From: Actinomycetes bacterium
GTDB lineage: Bacteria; Actinomycetota; Thermoleophilia; BMS3ABIN01
Assembly (NCBI GenBank): GCA_021790075.1
Contig: JAJYIN010000099.1
Location: 1-7,800, forward strand
Reading direction: 5' to 3'
DNA length: 7,800 nt
Part shown: positions 1 to 5,173 of the stretch, piece after piece
How the letters are laid out: the number at the start of each line of letters is the position of its first letter
Position numbering within the stretch: position 1 is the stretch's first letter
The notes under the pieces: generated by a model
The model's database searches: none
Told to the model about the DNA's origin: nothing
What the model saw: the letters and a program-made list of their open reading frames with translations, nothing else
Translations under genes and position numbers: made by a program

Positions 1-465
1 TACGCCGCCCGCGACGCGGCCCACCGCAAGATCGTCGAACTGATCGACGCCGGCCGGGAGCTGCCGTTCGACCTGAATGGACAGGTCATCTACTACGTCG
101 GACCGACCCCGGCCTCACCGGGGCGCTCCACCGGCTCCGCCGGGCCGACGACCGCCTCGCGAGTGGACGTCTACACCCCCAGGATTCTGGCCCGCGGTGT
201 GCGGGCGCTCATCGGCAAGGGGGACCGCAGCCCGGAAGTCGCCGCCGCTCTCAGGGAAAACGGCGCTGTCTACCTGGCGGCGGTGGGGGGAGCCGGCGCC
301 CTGCTGGCCGGGCACATCCTGGCGGCGGAGCCGCTCGCCTGGCCGGAGTTGGGCCCGGAGGCGGTCTACCGGCTGGAAGTCCGCGATTTTCCGGCCGTCG
401 TCGTCATAGACACCGAAGGCGGCAACCTCTACGAGACAGGCCGGGCCCGCTACCGCCGGACATAA
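1..465 (+). CDS. Fumarate hydratase class I, beta subunit (3' part)
   Basis: Frame 1 is open from the first base to a TAA at 463-465, giving 154 residues of a protein whose start lies upstream of the window. The reading matches the beta (C-terminal) domain of iron-sulfur class I fumarases and related tartrate dehydratases: an IYYVGP stretch near residues 30-35, then a GSAGPTT segment near 46-52, a GKGD segment near 75-78, a GGAGAL segment near 99-104, and a DFP..VV.D pattern near the end. Standalone beta subunits are usually about 180-190 residues, so roughly 30 N-terminal residues are missing. The enzyme interconverts fumarate and malate in the cytoplasm. The beta subunit works with an alpha subunit that holds the 4Fe-4S cluster, normally encoded just upstream. 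L-tartrate dehydratase beta is the main alternative and cannot be excluded from this part alone. A conserved Met before the Asp of the 'RMD' motif is Val here (RVD), a mild change. Confidence 0.9.
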   Translation, partial: YAARDAAHRKIVELIDAGRELPFDLNGQVIYYVGPTPASPGRSTGSAGPTTASRVDVYTPRILARGVRALIGKGDRSPEVAAALRENGAVYLAAVGGAGALLAGHILAAEPLAWPELGPEAVYRLEVRDFPAVVVIDTEGGNLYETGRARYRRT

Positions 466-486
466 CGGCAACCAGTCAACCAGCTC

Positions 487-513
487 CCGGTCGACGAAAC
501 CGGCCCTAAGGGC
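487..513 (+). terminator. Weak hairpins after the fumarase gene
   Basis: Two small adjacent stems follow the fumarase stop by about 20 nt: CCGGT/ACCGG (487-491 with 499-503) and GCCC/GGGC around a TAA loop (503-513). They are followed by a modest T run in AATCCGTTTTAT. The stems share one base and are short, so this is only a candidate termination site for the fumarase transcript. Confidence 0.3.
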
Positions 514-548
514 AATCCGTTTTATCATGCAACATTTCCACTCTCCCG

Positions 549-574
549 CATGAATCACTTCCATTAAATTCATG
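549..574. promoter_or_regulatory. Inverted repeat upstream of the response-regulator promoter
   Basis: CATGAAT (549-555) and ATTCATG (568-574) form a perfect 7-bp inverted repeat with a 12-nt spacer in an AT-rich stretch. Its centre lies about 80 bp upstream of the predicted transcription start near 643, a usual place for an activator-binding site. The regulator that binds it, if any, is unknown. Confidence 0.4.
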
Positions 575-607
575 AAGCATATTGATTACGTCGATCGCCT
601 GAGCAAA

Positions 608-636
608 CTGACAAATTCAGATTATTTTTGTATACT
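608..636 (+). promoter_or_regulatory. Sigma-70-type promoter of the orphan response regulator
   Basis: CTGACA at 608-613 (5 of 6 matches to the -35 consensus) and TATACT at 631-636 (5 of 6 to the -10 consensus) are separated by exactly 17 nt. The expected transcription start is near 643, which leaves a leader of about 137 nt before the ATG at 780. It is the best housekeeping-type promoter in the window by eye. Confidence 0.65.
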
Positions 637-705
637 AATTGTGCTTCTTTGTGAGTTGCCAGTTCGGTAGGACGAATAAGCGGACGTTATTTAGCAGTGG
701 AAATG

Positions 706-755
706 GTGCCGCCGCTCGTCTCCCGGGCGCTGTGCCCGGGGGACAGCGGGTGGCG
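706..755 (+). promoter_or_regulatory. Large leader hairpin in the response-regulator mRNA
   Basis: The apex is a perfect 7-bp stem, CCCGGGC (722-728) with GCCCGGG (734-740), around a 5-nt loop. It extends downward by T-G, C-G, T-A and G-C pairs (718-721 with 741-744). Below an internal loop, 709-713 can pair with 749-753. The 3' arm contains a GGGGGA run (738-743) and a possible GTG start at 750, so the hairpin would hide that initiation site. I do not recognise it as a known riboswitch class. Confidence 0.45.
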
Positions 756-779
756 ACACGACAATTATTCCAGCGAGCT

Positions 780-1511
780 ATGCCAAACGAGACCGTCCTC
801 ATCGTTGATGACGACCCGGAAGTCCTTCACCTCACGAAGGAATGTCTGGCCACGGCCGGCTACCGCGTGCTGACCGCGGTCGACGGCTCCGCCGCCAAGC
901 AGATTGCCCGAGACGAACGCCCCGACGCCATCATCCTCGATGTCGACATGCCGGTGGCGAGCGGGCTGGAGATCTGCAAGTCGCTCAAGGGTGACAGCAA
1001 CCTCAAGGATATACCGGTCATCTTCATTCATGAGAAGCCCAATACCGAAGACAAGGTGGCCGGTTTCGAGCTGGGGGCCCATGATTACGTGGCCAAGCCC
1101 TTTGACAGGGAGGAGCTGCTGGCCAGGGTAGGCGCGGCGATCCGGGTCAAAGTGGCTGCCGATCAGTTACGGCGCAGGAATTCGAAGCTGGAAGCCCTGG
1201 CCAAGCACGTGCGGGCGGCGGTTCAGCATTACGAGCAGCCACATCCGCTGGCGGCGGTCGGGGCTTCGTTCGAGGAGGAATTCGACAGCGGCGACGGTAA
1301 GGTTATCATGAGGCTTACCCGGCGCGAGCTGGAAATCCTGCAGTTGCTGGCCAGAGGCCTCAACAACGATGTTATCTCAAAACAGCTCTATATCAGCCCC
1401 ACGACCACGCGCAACCACATTCAGAACATCCTGGGGAAGCTGGGAGTCCACAGCAAGCTCGAGGCTGTGGCTTATGCGGTCAGGGCCGGCTACGTCGACT
1501 TTGTCGGCTGA
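780..1511 (+). CDS. Orphan response regulator, receiver plus LuxR-type HTH
   Basis: A 243-residue cytoplasmic transcription regulator. Residues 1-122 form a receiver domain with the acidic pair D10/D11, phosphoacceptor D54 in LDVDMP and switch lysine K106 in AKPF. A helical, charged linker (about 123-170) leads to a LuxR/GerE HTH at 177-239, with LTRRELEIL and the recognition helix around SPTTTRNHIQNILGKLGV. The conserved Thr/Ser after the fourth strand is replaced by His84 (VIFIHEK), which is unusual. The frame is open back to a TTG at 639, but those 47 residues have no receiver character. I chose ATG 780 because the domain begins directly there; no good Shine-Dalgarno precedes it. GTG 750 has a G-rich run at about the right spacing and is the main alternative. 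No kinase gene is adjacent on this strand. The operon on the opposite strand converges on it and may supply the kinase. Confidence 0.9.
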   Translation: MPNETVLIVDDDPEVLHLTKECLATAGYRVLTAVDGSAAKQIARDERPDAIILDVDMPVASGLEICKSLKGDSNLKDIPVIFIHEKPNTEDKVAGFELGAHDYVAKPFDREELLARVGAAIRVKVAADQLRRRNSKLEALAKHVRAAVQHYEQPHPLAAVGASFEEEFDSGDGKVIMRLTRRELEILQLLARGLNNDVISKQLYISPTTTRNHIQNILGKLGVHSKLEAVAYAVRAGYVDFVG

Positions 1512-1614
1512 TATTAACGACATATACGGCATATTAGGCGTGATCCCAGACTCGATGCGGTCATTACCCAGGCTTCTAGTCATTCTGCATCAATCAAATA
1601 GTGAAAATGCACTA

Positions 1615-1643
1615 TAGACTGGCCCCTTTCTAGAGGGTATGAT
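1615..1643 (+). promoter_or_regulatory. Promoter-like sequence without a downstream ORF
   Basis: TAGACT at 1615-1620 (4 of 6 to the -35 consensus) and TATGAT at 1638-1643 (5 of 6 to the -10 consensus) are 17 nt apart, so a start near 1650 is expected. No credible plus-strand ORF follows before the terminator at 1800-1833. This makes it a candidate promoter for a noncoding RNA. Confidence 0.4.
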
Positions 1644-1693
1644 GCTAACTAACTTACTTACTTTTGCGTTACGGGCTTGATCGCCCCCCTTGG

Positions 1694-1727
1694 AAGGCCC
1701 AGATCTCTCAGTCGGGGCTTTCTCTAT
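1694..1727 (+). terminator. Possible weak terminator after the orphan regulator
   Basis: A 7-bp stem (1694-1700 with 1715-1721, one G-U pair, 14-nt loop) is followed by TTTCTCT. It could end the 780-1511 transcript about 190 nt after its stop codon, or be an internal hairpin of the candidate small RNA. Confidence 0.25.
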
Positions 1728-1796
1728 GGCGTTTTTCCAAGGGTTGGAAAGCTGGTTCGACGCGGGCTTTCCGGCAGCAGGGACAGGAATCGTCAC

Positions 1797-1838
1797 AAAA
1801 AAATCGGCGCGGGGTAGGAGCCGCGCCGATTTTGTTTT
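1797..1838. terminator. Strong bidirectional intrinsic terminator
   Basis: A perfect 13-bp stem (1800-1812 with 1821-1833; core TCGGCGCGG) has an 8-nt loop at 1813-1820. Seven A at 1797-1803 become a U tract for minus-strand transcripts, and TTTT-G-TTTT at 1830-1838 serves plus-strand transcripts. It sits between convergent genes. On the minus strand it ends the regulator-kinase operon; on the plus strand it ends the orphan regulator and/or the candidate small RNA. Confidence 0.85.
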
Positions 1839-1866
1839 GACACTTGCTCGGGGGCAAGTGCCAAAA
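1835..1866. repeat. Inverted repeat beside the terminator
   Basis: TTTTG then CACTTGC (1835-1839, 1841-1847) pairs with GCAAGTG then CAAAA (1854-1860, 1862-1866), with a 6-nt loop and one A/C mismatch. It abuts the terminator stem. No U tract follows on either side, so it is not a simple second terminator. It could protect the 3' end of the operon mRNA or be a small repeat-element relic. Confidence 0.5.
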
Positions 1867-1959
1867 ACTCATTCCCACCGTTACCCAGACGTGGTAGAAG
1901 GGGATGGATAATAATAAACCTTAGCCAATCATAATTTTTAAGGTCATGTTTGGGGAGAG

Positions 1960-4059
1960 TCAAAAGGGGACTTGATGGGGGGCAGGTGGGGCCGTTTCCT
2001 CAGCCGGGCCCATTGTTTCCAGCGAGTTGAGGATGGCGCGCAGGCGGCTCTTCAGGTCGCTGGAGCTTTTCTCCAGTCCCTGCAGGCGTTTGGGGTCGAG
2101 CTGCTCGTAGGTATCCCCGCCGTCCCGCCACGAGTCGATTTCAGCCGCCAGGCTGCTCACCAGCGAATGCAGCTGCCGGTGGGTTTCCGCGGAGAGGCGT
2201 TCACGCTGGCGGATTAAAGCATGGTCAATGGCGCGCAACTGCAGGTTCTGAAGCCCGAGGACGAACTCGCCCGCCAGGCCGGCCGTAAGGGCCAGGATGA
2301 AGAAAATGGTCACATGCTGCAGCATGGGCTCGTAGCGGGCGCCCAACGTGCCGGCGCCAATGGCCCATGCCGGCAGTATCGTCTGGACCATCAGCAGCGC
2401 TGCGGCCAGCACTGCGGTGACCGCCAGGTTGCCCAGGCTGCCCAGGAAGAGAGCGTTCATAATGATCGAGACGCCCATGTAAAGAGGGAAGAAGTAAGTC
2501 AGGCCGGCGCGCACCGAGACGTAGACAAGGCCCGCGAATATCAGCTGTTCGAACACCAGCAGCCACGGCCGCCAGGAAAAGATGCGGTAAAGCGGACCGC
2601 GCCAGATCACCCAGGCCAGGCAGTCGGCCGTGAGCGCCAGGGTGACCGCCACGAGGGGGATGCTCAGCGTCTGGCCGGCCGGCTGGAGGAAGAGCTGGAT
2701 CATGGTCCAGACATACATGGCCGCTCGCAGTCGCACCAGGTACCGGTAGATGCCGCTGCTGGACTGCTCGGGATCGTAATCAAGCAGCCTGCCGATGAAA
2801 TCGGAGCCGCCACGGGTTTCCATTTCCAGTGAGACTGTGGTGCCCCCGCCCGGATTGTCCCTGACCTCAAGCTTCCCCTTGATGAGCTGTGCCCGCTCTG
2901 CCATTGTCTCCATCCCTAGGCTGCCCTGCCGGAGCCGCGAAGCCAGCCTTTTCTGGTCAATGCCGGAGCCATGGTCGCGCACCTGGATTTGAAGCCGGCC
3001 CCGCGCCTTCCCCACCAGGACCTGCGCCTGGTTTGCACCGCTGTGCAGGGCGGCGTTGGTGACCGCTTCCCGGATGATCGAGTAGACTTCCCGGTGCACT
3101 TCCGGACTCAGGTTGACCTGGCCATTTTTGACCCGGTTACTGGGAAGTGACAGATCCAGCTCGAAGCCGCCCGCCGCTATTTCATCCCTGAGGCGGCCGA
3201 GGGAGTCAGCCAGGGTGCCGGAAACCTGCTCATCCAGGCCGGTTAGCAGGCGCTCGAGGACGCCGTAGGCGCGCCGGTAGCCGTCCGCCAGGAAGATGTA
3301 AACACGGTCCAGTCCCGCCGGGTCCCCCTTGGCCAGGCTCTGGATGCGGAAATGAAGCCCGCAGAGGGTGTTGCCGAGGTCATCATGAAGGCGCCGGCGG
3401 TAATCGCGGCGCTGCTCTTCCAGATAGCTGTCCAGCTCCAGAGCCGCTGCCCGGCTGATCACGGCGGAAAAACCCACGAAGCCGATTCCCCAGAAGTAAT
3501 AAAGCGCCAGGCTGCCCAGCTCGTTGGGGTTGCTGAACACCAGCCACGGTTCCTGGCCGATGGTCCAGCCTGCCATGAGGAATGCCACGCTGAGAAAGAC
3601 GGTCGCCGGCAGCGCCTCCCGCAGCCTTGCGGTCGGGCGGGCCAGCAGGCTGGAAAAGGAAAAGAACGCCATCACGAAGATCAGCTTCTCGTCATTGGCC
3701 ATCATCAGAAAGGCGGCGCAGACGCATACGTCGACGACGTGCAGATACGGTCTGCCGGAAGCCCGGGTGCGGGTGGCGAGCAGGTAGAAGACGCCGGTGT
3801 ACGCCAGCGCCAGGAACATCAGCAGGAAGCCATGGGAGAGCGGCTGCGTGAAACGCCCCGGCCGCACCAGCGCCACCTCGGGAATCTGCACGAGGACGAG
3901 GACCCGCCAGAGGATCACCCACCATTGCACTTTCAGGTACCGCTGGCGGTAGCCCGATTCGCCTATCAACTGGGGGCTCTCCAGCGAACGCCGGATTCTT
4001 GCAATCAGAAGGTAAATTCGCCGGAAGGCTGCCGGCCTGCTGGGTCTGGTTTTAGCCAA
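1960..4059 (-). CDS. Membrane histidine kinase with duplicated membrane module
   Basis: A 699-residue NarL-system sensor kinase in the inner membrane. Residues about 46-203 hold six hydrophobic segments with short loops, so the signal is probably sensed within or near the membrane. A HisKA_3 dimerisation domain follows, with phosphoacceptor H225 in RRRLHDDLGN. The ATPase domain has an N box (E331, N335), a DHGSG box (362-366), a GSLGM segment (379-383) and GGGTT (404-408). After this complete core, residues about 447-603 form a second block of six hydrophobic segments. A cytoplasmic helical tail with an H-box-like RQLHSLVSS (H631) comes next, but no second ATPase domain. The family normally stops after the ATPase domain. 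The start is TTG 4059: the frame upstream reaches the regulator's TAA in eight codons without another start. GTG 3930 is a less likely alternative, as it lies just before the first helix. It is the second gene of the operon, 24 nt after the regulator, and ends at the strong terminator. Confidence 0.93.
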   Translation of the reverse strand: MAKTRPSRPAAFRRIYLLIARIRRSLESPQLIGESGYRQRYLKVQWWVILWRVLVLVQIPEVALVRPGRFTQPLSHGFLLMFLALAYTGVFYLLATRTRASGRPYLHVVDVCVCAAFLMMANDEKLIFVMAFFSFSSLLARPTARLREALPATVFLSVAFLMAGWTIGQEPWLVFSNPNELGSLALYYFWGIGFVGFSAVISRAAALELDSYLEEQRRDYRRRLHDDLGNTLCGLHFRIQSLAKGDPAGLDRVYIFLADGYRRAYGVLERLLTGLDEQVSGTLADSLGRLRDEIAAGGFELDLSLPSNRVKNGQVNLSPEVHREVYSIIREAVTNAALHSGANQAQVLVGKARGRLQIQVRDHGSGIDQKRLASRLRQGSLGMETMAERAQLIKGKLEVRDNPGGGTTVSLEMETRGGSDFIGRLLDYDPEQSSSGIYRYLVRLRAAMYVWTMIQLFLQPAGQTLSIPLVAVTLALTADCLAWVIWRGPLYRIFSWRPWLLVFEQLIFAGLVYVSVRAGLTYFFPLYMGVSIIMNALFLGSLGNLAVTAVLAAALLMVQTILPAWAIGAGTLGARYEPMLQHVTIFFILALTAGLAGEFVLGLQNLQLRAIDHALIRQRERLSAETHRQLHSLVSSLAAEIDSWRDGGDTYEQLDPKRLQGLEKSSSDLKSRLRAILNSLETMGPAEETAPPAPHQVPF

Positions 4060-4066
4060 GCTCGTA

Positions 4067-4093
4067 CTTATCCAAACAGGAGCTTATCCAAAC
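4067..4093. repeat. 11-bp direct repeat at the regulator-kinase junction
   Basis: CTTATCCAAAC occurs at 4067-4077 and again at 4083-4093, with a 16-bp period. On the coding (minus) strand the first copy spans the last codons and TAA stop of the regulator; the second lies in the spacer before the kinase start. It looks like a small tandem duplication. Confidence 0.7.
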
Positions 4094-4734
4094 CAGTTCT
4101 CTCGCACGGAATGGGCAATGGCTTCAGCCCGGTTGCGCACCCCCAGCTTGCGGTAGATGGATGTGTTGTCCCGGCGCACTACCCGGACACTGATAAACAG
4201 TTTACGGGCGATCTCCTCATTGGTGGCGCCGCCGACCACCAGTCTGAGGACTTCCCATTCGCGCTCGGTGAAGCCATGCGGCAGCCCCTGGGGAACGCCT
4301 TCCTTCAGTTTCCGCCATAGAGCCGCCTCCAGTTCCGGCCTCAGCGGCGGCCGGCCTCCCGCATGGACTACGGCGAGCGCCTCGGCGATCTCATCCAGGT
4401 CACTGTCCTTGACCAGGTATGCGTCGGCGCCTGCCTGGTTCGCCTGAAAGACGTCGTCTGGCCGGTTGGAATAGGTGAGCACGACAATACGGGCCTGGGG
4501 GTTCACCTCGCCCGCGTAACGGATCAGCTCCAGGCCGTCCCCCACTTCCGGCATGTTCAGATCCGTTACCAGGATATCGAAACCGCCCTTTTTGATCTCC
4601 TCCCGGGCCTGCGACACGCCGGTGGCGGTTCCGATGATATCCAGCTTTTCATACTGATTAAGACCTGCAGTCAATCCTTCCAGCACCACCGGATGGTCGT
4701 CGACCAGCATGATTTTGATTACGCCGTCATTCAT
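4084..4734 (-). CDS. NarL/FixJ-family response regulator
   Basis: A 216-residue cytoplasmic DNA-binding regulator and presumed partner of the kinase encoded just downstream. The receiver domain (about 1-125) shows D12/D13 in LVDDHP, phosphoacceptor D58 in VTDLNMP, T87 in VVLTYS and K109 in LVKD, so all switch residues are present. The HTH (about 153-212) begins FTEREWEVLRL, has the usual TNEEIARKLFIS and ends YRKLGVRNRAEAIA. Its recognition helix is odd: R188, D189 and N190 stand where the family usually has Asn, His and a hydrophobic residue, so DNA specificity or folding may differ. The start is ATG 4734, which places the first strand at the usual distance from the N terminus; ATG 4710 would cut into that strand. 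No strong Shine-Dalgarno is seen. A 24-nt gap to the kinase indicates one transcript. Confidence 0.95.
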   Translation of the reverse strand: MNDGVIKIMLVDDHPVVLEGLTAGLNQYEKLDIIGTATGVSQAREEIKKGGFDILVTDLNMPEVGDGLELIRYAGEVNPQARIVVLTYSNRPDDVFQANQAGADAYLVKDSDLDEIAEALAVVHAGGRPPLRPELEAALWRKLKEGVPQGLPHGFTEREWEVLRLVVGGATNEEIARKLFISVRVVRRDNTSIYRKLGVRNRAEAIAHSVRENWFG

Positions 4735-4820
4735 CGATTAACAGTCGCCGCCATTTTTCCGAAAGAGGAGCGATAACACTGACGCCGTTGGGAAGGGAAT
4801 CAGCGAACCTGTCGACCAAC

Positions 4821-4836
4821 CACGCATACACGCATA
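4821..4836. repeat. Tandem 8-bp repeat in the operon leader
   Basis: CACGCATA is repeated exactly, head to tail, at 4821-4828 and 4829-4836, about 90 bp upstream of the regulator start. It could be a binding site (direct-repeat half-sites) or chance. It lies within the transcribed leader if the promoter near 5000 is right. Confidence 0.4.
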
Positions 4837-4854
4837 GGCAGGGGTTGCCTGAAT

Positions 4855-4881
4855 GGCGCCGCCGCCTGCAGGCGGAGCGCC
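4855..4881 (-). promoter_or_regulatory. GC-rich leader hairpin of the regulator-kinase operon
   Basis: CCGCCTGCAGGCGG (4862-4875) is a perfect 14-bp palindrome. It is flanked by GGCGC (4855-4859) and GCGCC (4877-4881), which can extend the stem past a small asymmetric bulge. No U tract follows, so it is not an intrinsic terminator by itself. It may be a leader structure or a protein site. Confidence 0.4.
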
Positions 4882-4996
4882 CCTCAGATCCAAGTGCACA
4901 AGTTCGCTCAACCCGGCTCCTACCGTTGTCAAAGAACACCTGAAAGCGGAGGCGCCCTACCGATTACAACTCCGCCGGGCAAATTGAAGGTAACCC

Positions 4997-5026
4997 ATAT
5001 TAATGGCATTTTTGGCCGTTCGTCAA
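4997..5026 (-). promoter_or_regulatory. Possible promoter of the regulator-kinase operon
   Basis: Read on the minus strand, TTGACG (5026-5021; 5 of 6 to the -35 consensus) is followed after 18 nt by TAATAT (5002-4997; 4 of 6 to the -10 consensus). The start would be near 4990, with a leader of about 255 nt. A perfect TTGACA at 4932-4927 lacks a matching -10 element. The stretch 4735-5173 otherwise contains no convincing gene on either strand. Confidence 0.4.
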
Positions 5027-5130
5027 CCGAATGCACTCATGGGGTTGTTGAAAATGGAAGCAGAACGCGGGTGCGCGGGCAGCAAGGACGGACAATCCTG
5101 CAGATAATTTTCCGGAAGCGCAACTGTTTG

Positions 5131-5160
5131 TAGACAAAATTAACAATTTTTTGGGATAAT
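5131..5160 (+). promoter_or_regulatory. Promoter of the glycosyltransferase, near-leaderless
   Basis: TAGACA (5131-5136) and GATAAT (5155-5160), each 5 of 6 to consensus, are separated by 18 nt in an AT-rich stretch. The expected start is near 5167, only about 7 nt before the GTG at 5174. No Shine-Dalgarno is present in that interval, so translation may be leaderless. Confidence 0.5.
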
Positions 5161-5173
5161 CTGAAACAGCATC

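Larger units (their letters stand above)
1650..1838 (+). ncRNA. Candidate small RNA, about 190 nt
   Basis: The interval starts at the expected start of the promoter-like sequence and ends at a strong intrinsic terminator. It contains nested and consecutive stems. CCCTTGGAA (1687-1695) pairs with TTCCAAGGG (1735-1743). Inside it, 1694-1700 can pair with 1715-1721 (7 bp, one G-U), though it shares two bases with the outer stem. Next, GGAAAGC (1746-1752) pairs with GCTTTCC (1766-1772). The terminator stem closes the 3' end. A run of six C at 1684-1689 could contact purine-rich ribosome binding sites. No start codon with a ribosome binding site is seen. I do not recognise a known family. It could instead be the structured 3' UTR of the upstream regulator gene. 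Confidence 0.4.

Noticed and set aside
115..573. A 152-codon minus-strand frame over the fumarase end
   Set aside because: The plus-strand fumarase reading explains the sequence; the minus product has no recognisable motifs.
706..760. Known riboswitch in the orphan regulator leader
   Set aside because: I checked by eye for the conserved boxes of TPP, cobalamin and c-di-GMP types and saw none.
1746..1772. GGTTCGAC resembling the T-loop of a tRNA or tmRNA
   Set aside because: The T stem would have a mismatch, the loop does not fit the conserved pyrimidine position, and no acceptor stem or CCA end is present. A simple 7-bp hairpin explains it better.
2221..2832. A 203-codon plus-strand open frame opposite the kinase
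   Set aside because: It is highly polar, has no family pattern, and lies wholly antisense to the kinase coding region.
3352..4320. A 322-codon plus-strand open frame across the regulator-kinase junction
   Set aside because: It is antisense to two genes with clear domains and key residues, is rich in His, Gln, Gly and Pro as expected for a GC-driven shadow, and has no ribosome binding site.
4727..4939. A 70-codon minus-strand frame overlapping the regulator start by 8 bp
   Set aside because: It resembles a possible leader gene by position, but it has no ribosome binding site or family features, and its frame crosses the palindrome and tandem repeat.
4894..5133. A 79-codon plus-strand frame in the divergent intergenic region
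   Set aside because: No domain pattern, no ribosome binding site, and it overlaps the predicted promoters.
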